Notes under the pieces: generated by a model
Databases searched by the model: none
Seen by the model: the letters and a program-made list of their open reading frames with translations, nothing else
Told to the model about the DNA's origin: nothing
Source of the DNA: Salinarimonas rosea DSM 21201
GTDB taxonomy: Bacteria; Pseudomonadota; Alphaproteobacteria; Rhizobiales; Beijerinckiaceae
Length of the DNA stretch: 64,000 nt
NCBI RefSeq assembly: GCF_000429045.1
Contig: NZ_AUBC01000019.1
Location: 55,805 to 119,804, forward strand
Direction of reading: 5' to 3'
Part shown: positions 25,928 through 38,930 of the stretch, one piece after another
How positions within the stretch are numbered: position 1 is the first letter of the stretch
How the letters are laid out: each line of letters begins with the position of its first letter
Translations under genes and position numbers: made by a program

Positions 25928-27331
25928 ATGCACGACGGACGAGGACGCCTGCGGGGTGAGCGCCTGTCGCACGACCACGTGGTCCGCGAGCGCGACCTCG
26001 TGCCGCGCGCGAGCGCACCGCCCCGCACGCTCTTCGCCGTCGGCCCCTTCGCCGCCGCCGCGCTCGGCGTCGTGCTCACGCTGCTCACCGCCTGGGCGGC
26101 GGGGGCGACGTGGTACATTGCCTCGCGCGAGGATCTCGTCGCCGAGCTGTTGCGCCGCCAGGCCCTGACGGAGGCGCGCTACGAGGATCACCTCGGCGCC
26201 CTGCGGGCGCGGCTCGACCGGGTCGCGAGCCGCAAGCTGATCGACCAAGATACGATGGAGCAGCGCGTCGCCTCGCTGGTGAGCCGACAGGTCGAGGTCG
26301 AGACGCGCCAGGCGGTGCTCGCGGACCTCGCCCAGCGGATCGCGCCGGCGGCGGTCACGGGCGCCATCGCCGGCGCGGCGGTCCTGCCGGACGCGGCCTC
26401 GGCCTTCGCGCCGCTCGCGAGCCCGCCCGCGCGACCGGAGGACCTCGCGCCTCAGACGCGTCCCCGCCCCGAGCCGAGGCCCGCGCCCGGCCCGTTCGAG
26501 CTGCGGCTGCGCGGCGACGCGACGGGCGAGACGGCCGTGGAGCGCGCCGCGACGCTCGCCCTGCCCGCCGCCGCCAGCGTCGGCGCGAATCTCGATGCGG
26601 CCGAGCGCTCCCTCTCCGTCGTCGAGGAGGGCCAGATCCGCGCCTTGGAGCGCATCCGCCTGCAGGTCGAGCTCGAGGCCGGCATCATGCGCGACGCGAT
26701 CGAGACCGCCGGCCTCGATCCCTATGCCCTCGAGCCCGCCCATCCCGACGTGCTCGCAGCCGAAGGGATCGGCGGCCCGTTCATCCCGATCGGCATCGAC
26801 GCGGAGGCCGGCGGCTTCGAGGCGCGGGTCGCCGAGCTGCAGGAGAGCCTCGTCGCCCGCGACCGCCTGCGCCGCACGACGATCACCATCCCCTTCGAGC
26901 GCCCCGTCGACGGCGACATCGCGGTCACCTCGAACTTCGGCGTGCGCTCCGATCCGTTCACGCGCCGCCCGGCCTTCCACGCCGGCATCGATTTCCGCGC
27001 GCGCACCGGCGAGCCGGTCTACGCCACGGCGGCCGGACGCATCGTCGCCGCCGGGCGCGCCGGCGGCTATGGCAAGCTCGTCGAGATCGACCACGGCAAC
27101 GGGCTGACGACGCGCTTCGCCCATCTCTCCGCGATCACGGTGAGCGACGGCGCGGAGGTCGCCGCCGGCGACCTGATCGGGCGGGCCGGCTCGAGCGGCC
27201 GCTCAACCGGTCCGCACCTGCACTACGAGACCCGCCTCGACGGCCGCGCCGTCGACCCGTGGCGCTTCCTGCGCGCGGCCGAGGTGCTCGCCGAGCTCAA
27301 GGGCGGTCTCAGCCCGGACGCGACCCGCTGA
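25928..27331 (+). CDS. M23 family metallopeptidase (LytM-like) with coiled coil
   Basis: A 467-residue membrane-anchored protein. A basic cytoplasmic N-terminus is followed by one membrane helix (about 35-60, FAVGPFAAAALGVVLTLLTA), a coiled coil (about 70-130, LRARLDRVASRKLI...), a Pro-rich linker and a C-terminal M23 domain. Zinc/catalytic motifs are FHAGIDF (H-x3-D) and GPHLHYE (H-x-H), with TSNFGVRSDPF. It cleaves peptidoglycan cross-links or regulates amidases. I chose the second ATG, nine bases after AAGGGG. It overlaps the convergent fbp gene by 23 bases. Confidence 0.93.
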   Translation: MHDGRGRLRGERLSHDHVVRERDLVPRASAPPRTLFAVGPFAAAALGVVLTLLTAWAAGATWYIASREDLVAELLRRQALTEARYEDHLGALRARLDRVASRKLIDQDTMEQRVASLVSRQVEVETRQAVLADLAQRIAPAAVTGAIAGAAVLPDAASAFAPLASPPARPEDLAPQTRPRPEPRPAPGPFELRLRGDATGETAVERAATLALPAAASVGANLDAAERSLSVVEEGQIRALERIRLQVELEAGIMRDAIETAGLDPYALEPAHPDVLAAEGIGGPFIPIGIDAEAGGFEARVAELQESLVARDRLRRTTITIPFERPVDGDIAVTSNFGVRSDPFTRRPAFHAGIDFRARTGEPVYATAAGRIVAAGRAGGYGKLVEIDHGNGLTTRFAHLSAITVSDGAEVAAGDLIGRAGSSGRSTGPHLHYETRLDGRAVDPWRFLRAAEVLAELKGGLSPDATR

Positions 27332-28298
27332 GGTAGCCCCCGACCGCCTCCACCATCTCCCGCGACCCGAACACGAGCGGGCAGCGCTCGTGCAGCGATC
27401 CGGCCTCCAGGTCGAGGATGCGCCGGCGCCCGTCCGTGGCGAGCCCCCCGGCCTGCTCCGCGAGGAAGGCGATCGGCCGCCCCTCGTAGACGAGCCGCAG
27501 GCGCCCGCGCGCGTAGCCGGCGCGTGCGTCCGCCGGGTAGAGGTAGACGCCGCCGCGGGTGAAGATCCGGTAGGTCTCCGCCACGAGCGAGGCGATCCAG
27601 CGCATGTTGTGGTCGACGCGGAGCGGCCCCTCGCAGCCGGCGAGGCAATCGGCGAACCAGGCCGCGAGCGGCGGCTCCCAGTGGCGGCGGTTCGAGGCGT
27701 TGATCGCGAATTCCCGCGCGCTCTCTGGCACCCGAAGCCCCGCCCGCGCGAGCCGGAACCCACCCGAGACGCGGTCGAGCACGTAGAGATCGACGCCGCG
27801 CCCGACGCTCAGGACGAGCGTCGTCGCCGGCCCGAAGACGAAGAAGCCGGCCGCGCACTGCCCCGTGCCGGGTGCGAGGAAGGCGGCTCGCGGTTCGGCG
27901 CCCGCGCCGGCTTCGACGATCGAGAAGATGGCGCCCACCGGGGCGTTGACGTCGATGTTCGAGGAGCCGTCGAGCGGATCGATCGCGACCGCGAGCGGCG
28001 CGCCCGGCGCGAGCACGTGCACGTCCTCCCGCTCCTCGGACGCGACGGCGGCGACCGGCGCGCCCGCGAGCGCCGTCAGGAACAGCTCGTCGGCGACGGC
28101 GTCGAGCGCGCGCTGCGCGTCGCCCGCTTCGTGCCCCTCCCCGATCTCGGCGCCGAGCGCGCTCTCCAGCGCGCCGCGAGCGACGAGGCCCGAGAGCTCG
28201 GCCGCGGCGGAGGCGAGCGCGAGGATGGTGCGCGCGATCGCCTCGCCGTGGAGGCCGTCGGTCGGAAGGCGGGTCTCGAGCGGGGCTCCCACGCGCAT
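27309..28298 (-). CDS. fbp: Fructose-1,6-bisphosphatase class I
   Basis: A 329-residue enzyme of gluconeogenesis and, where present, the Calvin cycle; it hydrolyses fructose-1,6-bisphosphate to fructose-6-phosphate. The metal site is AIDPLDGSSNIDVNAPVG (about 105-122), preceded by an ASEERED acid cluster, with substrate-binding segments NASNRRHWEPP and GGVYLYPAD. The length is normal. Convergent with the M23 gene; the AI-2E transporter gene lies further right on the other side in the opposite reading context, with no fbp-linked Calvin cycle genes seen. Confidence 0.95.
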   Translation of the reverse strand: MRVGAPLETRLPTDGLHGEAIARTILALASAAAELSGLVARGALESALGAEIGEGHEAGDAQRALDAVADELFLTALAGAPVAAVASEEREDVHVLAPGAPLAVAIDPLDGSSNIDVNAPVGAIFSIVEAGAGAEPRAAFLAPGTGQCAAGFFVFGPATTLVLSVGRGVDLYVLDRVSGGFRLARAGLRVPESAREFAINASNRRHWEPPLAAWFADCLAGCEGPLRVDHNMRWIASLVAETYRIFTRGGVYLYPADARAGYARGRLRLVYEGRPIAFLAEQAGGLATDGRRRILDLEAGSLHERCPLVFGSREMVEAVGGYLSGSRPG

Positions 28299-28383
28299 GC
28301 CCGGGTCTCCTGTGCCGCGGCGGTGGCACCACGCCTATTGCAGATGGCCATCCGTGGCAACGCCGCGGGGAGCGCGGGTCGCG

Positions 28384-29424
28384 TCAGTCGATCCGCCCGT
28401 CCCGCGACATCAGGATGGCGATCGCCCGCGTCTGCGGGCCGGAGGCGAGCACGATCATCAGGATCGAGGTCAGCGGCACGGCGAGGATCGCCCCGGGCAT
28501 GCCCCAGAGCGCGCCCCAGACGACGAGGGAGAGCAGCACGACGAAGGGGCCGAGATTCGACGAGCGGCTCAGCCAGCGCGGCTCGAGCCAGTTGCCGACG
28601 TAGACCTGCGCCGCCACCAGCAGGCCGAGCCCCACGAGCGTCGTCGCGAGCGAGCCCGTCTGCGCCAGGATCTGCAGCACGACGAGCGCCACCGCCGCGA
28701 GCGAGCCGATGTAGGGCACGTAGTTGGCGAGCGCGATGAACAGCGACCAGAACACGGCGAACTCGACCCCGAGCAGCATCAGCACGCCGAAGGAGAGGAC
28801 GCCGAGCACGAGGTTCACCGCCGTTTTCGCGGACAGGTAGGAGGTGATCTGCCCGTTGATGCGCGCGAGGACCTCCTGCGATCGCCCGCTCGGCGCCCTG
28901 TCACCGGCGATGGCGCGCAGCTTCTTGGGCATCACCGTCCGCTCCGGCAGGAGGAAGACGACATAGGTCACGATGAGGACGAGGTACGCGCCCGCGTTCG
29001 CCAGGGTGTTGAGGATCCACAGCGCCGCGCGGCCGGCGTCGATCCGGTCGATCGTGAGCGCCCGCACCCCCTCCCACAGCGCGGTCCCGGTGGCGCCGAA
29101 GGGGGCCGCGACCCGGTCGAGGAGCTCGCGCAGGTTCGACTCGTAGGCGGGCAGCACGAGGGTGAGGCCGCGCAGGTTCGCCGCGGCGAGGAGCCCGAGG
29201 AGCGCGAGCGCCGCCAGGAAGGTGATCACCGCCACCACGTAGCGCAGCCAGGTGGGGGTGTGGCCGAGGAGCGGCGCGCGGCCGAGCGCATCGACCGCCC
29301 CGACGATGACGTAGGTCAGCATGATCGCCACGACGACCGGCACGAGCACGGTGCGGCCGAGATGCAGGATGACGCCGACGAGCGCGCCGAGCGCCACGAG
29401 ATAGAACAGGTCCCGGACCGCCAT
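28384..29424 (-). CDS. AI-2E family transporter (PerM/UPF0118)
   Basis: A 346-residue inner-membrane protein with about eight membrane segments, starting MAVRDLFYLVALGALVGVIL. Family features are the central amphipathic region with LRELLDRVAAPFG and the conserved C-terminal helices FVVLLSLVVWGALWGMPGAI and LAVPLTSILMIVL (G-x-P-G-A-I-L-A-V-P). Members export AI-2, siderophores, ions or other solutes; the substrate is unknown. The start is the ATG after AGAGGGCGTGAGCCG; codons upstream look non-coding. Confidence 0.92.
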   Translation of the reverse strand: MAVRDLFYLVALGALVGVILHLGRTVLVPVVVAIMLTYVIVGAVDALGRAPLLGHTPTWLRYVVAVITFLAALALLGLLAAANLRGLTLVLPAYESNLRELLDRVAAPFGATGTALWEGVRALTIDRIDAGRAALWILNTLANAGAYLVLIVTYVVFLLPERTVMPKKLRAIAGDRAPSGRSQEVLARINGQITSYLSAKTAVNLVLGVLSFGVLMLLGVEFAVFWSLFIALANYVPYIGSLAAVALVVLQILAQTGSLATTLVGLGLLVAAQVYVGNWLEPRWLSRSSNLGPFVVLLSLVVWGALWGMPGAILAVPLTSILMIVLASGPQTRAIAILMSRDGRID

Positions 29425-29577
29425 CGGCTCACGCCCTCTGCCGTCCCGCCGCGGCGCGACGATGCGCCAGCGCGATGCGGGGGTCAACGCGCGGCGCCCC
29501 CATTTCTGCCGCCGTGCTCGAACCCGGCGCGCGCTCGCGCATTCGTGCTCCCGTCCAACAACCGACGGGAGACGCTC

Positions 29578-30003
29578 ATGACCAGGAATTGGCTCACCAC
29601 CACCGCCGCGGCCTCGCTCGCCCTCGCCCTGATGGCCGCTCCGGCCGGCGCCCAGGCGTACAACGACTGGGACGCCAACACCGACGCCGTGATCGACCAG
29701 ACCGAGTGGAACACCGGCTGGGCGAACCAGGGCCTCACCGGCTCGATCGACGCCGACGGCGACGGCTCGATCACGCGCACCGAGTTCGAGGAGGCCCGCG
29801 GCGACGAGGCGCGCTTCACCGAGCGCTACGGCGAGACCGCTTTCGAGGACTGGGATACGAACGACGACGACATGCTGAACGACGAGGAGCTCTCGGCGGG
29901 CATGTACTCGGCCTACGATGCCGACGACAGCGGCGGCATCGACGAGACCGAGTTCGGCATGTGGGAGGACGACGTGGGCGAGGAGGGCCTCTTCGACATC
30001 TGA
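29578..30003 (+). CDS. Secreted EF-hand calcium-binding protein
   Basis: A 141-residue protein with a signal peptide (MTRNWLTTTAAASLALALMA, then cleavage near AGAQA) and four EF-hand-like loops: DANTDAVIDQTEW, DADGDGSITRTEF, DTNDDDMLNDEEL and DADDSGGIDETEF. All have Asp/Asn at coordinating positions and Glu at or near position 12. It probably binds Ca2+ in the periplasm; no catalytic domain is present. The start is the ATG about eight bases after ACGGGAGACG. It stands alone between divergent/convergent neighbours. Confidence 0.9.
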   Translation: MTRNWLTTTAAASLALALMAAPAGAQAYNDWDANTDAVIDQTEWNTGWANQGLTGSIDADGDGSITRTEFEEARGDEARFTERYGETAFEDWDTNDDDMLNDEELSAGMYSAYDADDSGGIDETEFGMWEDDVGEEGLFDI

Positions 30004-30078
30004 CGTCCTCCTGCTCCGCCGGGATCGAGCGAGGGGCGTGCTCCGGGAAGCCGGGGCGCGCCCCCTGCGCGTGCGGAC

Positions 30079-30864
30079 TCAGCCGACCTTGCGGCTCGCC
30101 TCCTCCACCGCGAGCTCGATCTCCGTGCCCCAGTCCCGGCAGAGCTTGCGCACCGGCTCGGGCGGGGGGGCGTCGGTGAAGAACGTGTCGACGTCCTCCA
30201 GCGAGGCGATGCGCACGGGCGCGCTGCGCGAGAACTTCGAATGGTCGGCCACGAGGTAGGCCCGCCGCGCCTGGCGCAGGATCGCCTGGGAGACCCGCAC
30301 CTCGCGGAAGTCGAAGTCGAGCAGGTCGCCCTCCAGGTCGAGCGCCGAGGCGCCGATGACGGCGACGTCGACCTTGAAATGCTTGACGATCTCGAGCGTG
30401 ACGTCGCCGACGAGCCCGCCGTCGGGCCGGCGCATGACGCCGCCGGCGACGACCACCTCGCAGCTCTCGTTGGCGGAGAGGATGTTGGCCACGTTGATGT
30501 TGTTGGTCACGACCATGAGGTTGCGGTGCGACAGCAACGCGCGGGCCACCGCCTCCGTGGTCGTGCCGATGTTGAGGAAGAGCGAGGCGTCGTCGGGGAT
30601 GGCGCGGGCGCAGGCGCGGGCGATCGCGTCCTTCTCCTCCGCCATCAGGCCGCGGCGGTCCTCGTAGCCGATGTTGGCGACGCCCGAGCGCAGGATCGCG
30701 CCGCCGTAGACGCGCGTCAGCTCGCCGGCCTCGCAGAGCTCGGTGAGGTCGCGGCGGATGGTCTGGACGGTGACGTCGAAATGCGCCGCGAGATCCTCCA
30801 CGACGACCTTGCCGTGCTGGCGGGCGAGATCGAGGATCTCCTTCTGGCGGAAGTTCTGAGCCAT
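30079..30864 (-). CDS. glpR: DeoR family repressor of glycerol metabolism (GlpR)
   Basis: A 261-residue DeoR-type regulator. The N-terminal helix-turn-helix (QKEILDLARQHGKVVVEDLA, then FDVTVQTIRRDL, about 6-40) is followed by the sugar-phosphate sensor domain with GTTTEAVARAL, NINVANIL and DFREVRVSQAI. It is divergent from the glp operon, and three CGAAAAT repeats lie between. By analogy with rhizobial GlpR it represses glpD-glpSTPQUV in the absence of glycerol-3-phosphate. The start is the ATG at 30864; the frame extends antisense through glpD but that part is shadow. Confidence 0.93.
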   Translation of the reverse strand: MAQNFRQKEILDLARQHGKVVVEDLAAHFDVTVQTIRRDLTELCEAGELTRVYGGAILRSGVANIGYEDRRGLMAEEKDAIARACARAIPDDASLFLNIGTTTEAVARALLSHRNLMVVTNNINVANILSANESCEVVVAGGVMRRPDGGLVGDVTLEIVKHFKVDVAVIGASALDLEGDLLDFDFREVRVSQAILRQARRAYLVADHSKFSRSAPVRIASLEDVDTFFTDAPPPEPVRKLCRDWGTEIELAVEEASRKVG

Positions 30865-31021
30865 GCCGGCCACGCTCCGTACCTGCTCTCCGGCGCGGAC
30901 CGTGGCAGGACGCGCGGCGAAAGGCAACGCGCATGGCCCGCGCATCCGCGAAAGCGCCGGCGCGCGCTCCGCTGCCCCGGATGCGTCGCGGGAGGCGATT
31001 TCACGCGCGAACGCAGTCGAT

Positions 31022-31085
31022 ACGAAAATTTGCGAAAATAACGGTTGACTCACCGAAGCCGAGACGCGACGCTCAGCGAAAATAA
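31022..31085. promoter_or_regulatory. Candidate GlpR operator repeats in the glp promoter
   Basis: CGAAAAT occurs at 31023-31029, 31033-31039 and 31077-31083; the last two are extended to GCGAAAATAA (31032-31041, 31076-31085). The first two are 10 bp apart, one helical turn. TTGACT at 31045-31050 is a possible -35 box. The AT-rich repeats stand out in the GC-rich gap between glpR and glpD. Confidence 0.5.
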
Positions 31086-31104
31086 GCGAGAGGGACGGAA
31101 CGTC

Positions 31105-32637
31105 GTGTCGGAGGAAGCCGGAGGCCGCGAGGCCTTCGATCTGTTCATCATCGGTGGAGGCGTGAACGGCTGCGGCATCGCCCGCGATGCGGCCGGCCGG
31201 GGCCTCTCGGTCGCGCTCGCGGAGATGAACGATCTCGCGTCGGCGACATCGTCGGCCTCGACGAAGCTCTTCCACGGTGGGCTGCGCTATCTCGAGTACT
31301 ACGAGTTCCGCTTGGTGCGGGAATCGCTGATCGAGCGCGAGACGCTGCTGCGCGCCATGCCGCACATCTCCTGGCCGCTGCGCTTCGTGCTGCCGCACCA
31401 TCGCGGCCTGCGTCCGGCCTGGCTCCTGCGGCTCGGCCTGTTCATCTACGACCACCTGGGCGGCAGGAAGGTCCTGCCCGCCACGCGCTCTCTCGACCTC
31501 GCCCGCGATCCGGCGGGCGCGCCGCTCAAGGACGACTTCGCGCGGGGCTTCGAGTATTCCGACTGCTGGGTCGAGGACAGCCGCCTCGTCGTGCTCAACG
31601 CCCGGGACGCGGAGGCGCGCGGGGCGCGCATCCTGCCGCGCGCCAAGGTCGTCTCGGCGCGCCGCGAGGGCGGCCTGTGGACGATCGACATCGCCCACGC
31701 CGACGGGCGGCGGGAGACGGCGCGGGCGAAGGCGCTCGTCAACGCCGGCGGGCCGTGGGTCGCGGACGTGATCGCGGGCGTGCTCGGCATCAACTCGTCC
31801 GAGAAGGTGCGCCTCGTGCGCGGCAGCCACATCGTCACGAAGCGGCTGTTCGAGCACGACCGCTGCTACATCTTCCAGGGCGGCGACGGGCGCATCGTCT
31901 TCGCCATTCCCTACGAGACCGACTTCACGCTGATCGGCACGACCGACCGCGACCACGAGGGCGGGCCGGGCGAGGCGAAGGCGACGGACGCCGAGATCGA
32001 CTATCTCTGCGGCTTCGTCTCGGAATACCTGAAGACGCCCATCGGCCGCTCGGACGTGGTCTGGACCTATTCCGGCGTGCGCCCGCTCTACGACGACGGT
32101 GCGAAGTCCGCCACGGCCGCGACGCGCGACTACGTGCTCTCGCTCGACGAGAACGGCCCGCCGCTGCTCAATGTCTTCGGCGGCAAGATCACGACCTACC
32201 GTCGCCTGGCGGAATCGGCGATGGCCAAGATCGCCCGCTTCTTCCCGCAGGCGTCCGGCCCGTGGACGGCCGGCGTGCCGCTGCCGGGCGGGGACTTCCC
32301 CGTCGACGGATTCGAGCGGCTCGTCGCCGATCTCGCGCGCGACTATCCCTTCCTCGGGCCGTTCTGGGCGCACCGGCTGGTGCGCGCATACGGCACGCAG
32401 GCGCGCGACGTGCTCGGCGACGCGACGCGCGCGGAGGATCTCGGACGCGCCTTCGGCGCGACGCTGACCGAGCGCGAGATCGTCTGGCTGATGGAGCGCG
32501 AGTACGCCGCGCGCGCCGAGGACGTGATCTGGCGGCGCACGAAGCTCGGGCTGCGGCTGACCCGCGAGGAGGCGCAGGCGCTCGACGCCTTCATGCGCGA
32601 TCGCGGGACGGCGGTTCGCAGCCTGGCGGCGGAATGA
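31105..32637 (+). CDS. glpD: Glycerol-3-phosphate dehydrogenase (FAD-dependent)
   Basis: A 510-residue membrane-associated flavoenzyme that oxidises glycerol-3-phosphate to dihydroxyacetone phosphate and passes electrons to quinone. The FAD motif is FIIGGGVNGCGIARDAAGRG (about 14-33), followed by SSASTKLFHGGLRYLEYYEF and VRGSHIVTKRLF; the C-terminal domain (about 390-510) is the usual alpha-helical cap. The start is GTG at 31105 after GAGAGGGA; an upstream TTG frame is less likely. First gene of the glp transport operon; its stop overlaps or abuts the glpS start region. Confidence 0.96.
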   Translation: MSEEAGGREAFDLFIIGGGVNGCGIARDAAGRGLSVALAEMNDLASATSSASTKLFHGGLRYLEYYEFRLVRESLIERETLLRAMPHISWPLRFVLPHHRGLRPAWLLRLGLFIYDHLGGRKVLPATRSLDLARDPAGAPLKDDFARGFEYSDCWVEDSRLVVLNARDAEARGARILPRAKVVSARREGGLWTIDIAHADGRRETARAKALVNAGGPWVADVIAGVLGINSSEKVRLVRGSHIVTKRLFEHDRCYIFQGGDGRIVFAIPYETDFTLIGTTDRDHEGGPGEAKATDAEIDYLCGFVSEYLKTPIGRSDVVWTYSGVRPLYDDGAKSATAATRDYVLSLDENGPPLLNVFGGKITTYRRLAESAMAKIARFFPQASGPWTAGVPLPGGDFPVDGFERLVADLARDYPFLGPFWAHRLVRAYGTQARDVLGDATRAEDLGRAFGATLTEREIVWLMEREYAARAEDVIWRRTKLGLRLTREEAQALDAFMRDRGTAVRSLAAE

Positions 32638-32654
32638 CGGGAGGCAACACGCGC

Positions 32655-33743
<1,089 letters not shown>

Positions 33744-33754
33744 GGAGGCGCAAG

Positions 33755-34848
33755 GTGGCCCGCATCCATCTCTCGAACCTCGCCCATTCCTACTCCGGCA
33801 CGCCGCGATCGGAAGCCGATTACGCATTGAAGCGTCTCGACCTCGTCTGGGACGACGGCTCCGCCTATGCGCTGCTCGGCCCGTCGGGCTGCGGGAAGAC
33901 GACGCTGCTCAACATCATCTCCGGGCTGATCATCCCCTCGGAGGGACAGATCCTGTTCGGCGAGGAGGACGTGACGCAGCTGCCGACGGCCGCGCGCAAC
34001 ATCGCCCAGGTGTTCCAGTTCCCCGTCGTCTACGACACGATGACGGTGCGCGAGAACCTCGCCTTCCCGCTCGTGAACCGCGGCGCCGACCGCGACTACG
34101 TGCGCCGGCGCGTCGAGCAGATCGCCGACATGATCGGCATGGCGGACGTGCTCGATCGCGCGGCGCGGCGGCTCACGGCGGACGCCAAGCAGAAGATCTC
34201 GCTGGGCCGCGGCATGGTGCGCGAGGACGTCAACGCCATCCTGTTCGACGAGCCGCTCACCGTCATCGACCCGCACATGAAGTGGGAGCTGCGCACGCAG
34301 CTCAAGGCGCTCCATCGCGAGTTCGGGCACACGATGATCTACGTGACGCACGACCAGACCGAGGCGCTCACGTTCGCCGACAAGGTCGTCGTCATGTACG
34401 ACGGCCAGGTCGTGCAGACGGGCACGCCGGCGGAGCTGTTCGAGCGCCCGGCGCACACCTTCGTCGGCTACTTCATCGGCTCGCCGGGGATGAACGTGAT
34501 CCCGGCGCGCGTCGAGGGGACGTCCGCGCACGTCGAGGGCGTCGAGATCCCGCTCGACGCCTCCTACCCCGCCCTCTCGGGCAAGGTCGAGATCGGCGTC
34601 CGCCCGGAATTCCTCACCCTGTCGAAGGACGGCCCGGGACTGCCGGTGCGGGTGCGGCGGATCGAGGACGTGGGGCGCCACCGCATCGTGCGGCTCGAGT
34701 TCTTCGGGCGCGAGATCAACGTCGTCGTGCCGGAGGGCCGCCCGGTCTCGCAGGAGATGAACCGCGTCGTCTTCGACCCCGCGCGGGTCGGTGTCTACGT
34801 CGAGGATCGCCTCGTCGAGGGGCGCATGCTGCAAGGGCGGGCCGCGTG

Positions 34849-34849
<1 letters not shown>
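33755..34849 (+). CDS. glpT: Glycerol ABC importer ATP-binding protein GlpT
   Basis: A 364-residue MalK-like ATPase. Walker A GPSGCGKTT, Walker B ILFDEPLTVID and the H-loop YVTHDQTEA are intact, but the ABC signature is lost: LTADAKQKISLGRG stands where LSGGQ-x-QR is expected. The defects are complementary to those of GlpS, implying a GlpS/GlpT heterodimer with one competent ATP site. The start is GTG, six bases after GAGGAGG. Not the unrelated E. coli glycerol-3-phosphate antiporter that shares the symbol. Confidence 0.93.
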
Positions 34850-36590
<1,741 letters not shown>

Positions 36591-36602
36591 GGAGGAACTT
36601 CC

Positions 36603-36875
36603 ATGGACTGGATGGCCTGGACCTGGCCCACCGCGATCTTCTTCATGGTCATCGGCGCGCTCCTCGTGACGATGACGATCATCGCCGCGCTCCGTCCGGA
36701 GACGCCGCGGGTCGGGATCCTGCGCATCGAGACGACGCGCGGCGACCGGCTCTTCATCAGCCTTCTCGGGTCGGCCTTCATCTCGCTGGCCTGGCTCGGA
36801 ATGTTCGGCCCGCCCCTGTGGGGTGCGCTGATCGCCTGCCTGATCTACGCCGCGGCGGTCTTCCGCTTCGTCTGA
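36603..36875 (+). CDS. glpU: Small glycerol-transport membrane protein GlpU (DUF2160)
   Basis: A 90-residue membrane protein with two to three hydrophobic segments (FFMVIGALLVTMTIIAAL at about 13-30; GSAFISLAWLGMFG; ALIACLIYAAAVF) and a central RIETTRGDRLF turn. It belongs to the DUF2160 family found only inside glpSTPQUV-type operons; its role there is not known. The ATG follows GAGGAACTTCC. It lies 12 bases after glpQ and 75 before glpV. Confidence 0.9.
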   Translation: MDWMAWTWPTAIFFMVIGALLVTMTIIAALRPETPRVGILRIETTRGDRLFISLLGSAFISLAWLGMFGPPLWGALIACLIYAAAVFRFV

Positions 36876-36950
36876 TCGGGTCTGCAACCTGCCGGCTGCA
36901 CGCCAGGAGCCGGCGGCTCTCTCAACGACAACGGTTCGGGAGGACCACGA

Positions 36951-38663
<1,713 letters not shown>

Positions 38664-38684
38664 GCCGGAAGGCTTGCGAAAAGG

Positions 38685-38712
38685 GGGCGGGGCCGCGAGG
38701 TCCCGCCTCTTC
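38685..38712 (+). terminator. Terminator of the glp operon
   Basis: Ten-base-pair stem GGGCGGGGCC (38685-38694) with GGTCCCGCCT (38699-38708), two G-T wobbles, GCGA loop, then CTTCGT. It begins 22 bases after the glpV stop. Confidence 0.6.
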
Positions 38713-38716
38713 GTCA

Positions 38717-38745
38717 TCCCGGGTCCCGAAGGGAGCCCGGGACCC
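38717..38745. repeat. Short palindromic element, copy 1
   Basis: TCCCGGGTCCC, GAA loop, GGGAGCCCGGGA with one bulged G. The CGTCATCCCGGG... opening matches the second palindrome at 38851, suggesting two members of one dispersed repeat type. Confidence 0.5.
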
Positions 38746-38850
38746 AGAACCACAGGTGTTCTGCTCAGCGTGCGCGGGAGCGCGCGCGTCCACGAACGCC
38801 GCGGGACCCGTCCCCGCCGCGGCGCCGGCGCGCCGCTCGATCGGCACCTG

Positions 38851-38898
38851 CGGTTCTGTCATCCCGGATTGCGAAGCAAGTCCGGGATGACAGAACCG
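38851..38898. repeat. Long perfect palindrome (REP-like element, copy 2)
   Basis: CGGTTCTGTCATCCCGGA (38851-38868) is perfectly inverted at 38881-38898, with TTGC GAA GCAA extending the stem between them. The core (TCATCCCGGA...TCCGGGATGA) is the word I associate with abundant intergenic repeats in Rhizobiales. Confidence 0.65.
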
Positions 38899-38930
38899 CG
38901 TCATGACCGAACCTCCCGAGAAGCGCCCCG

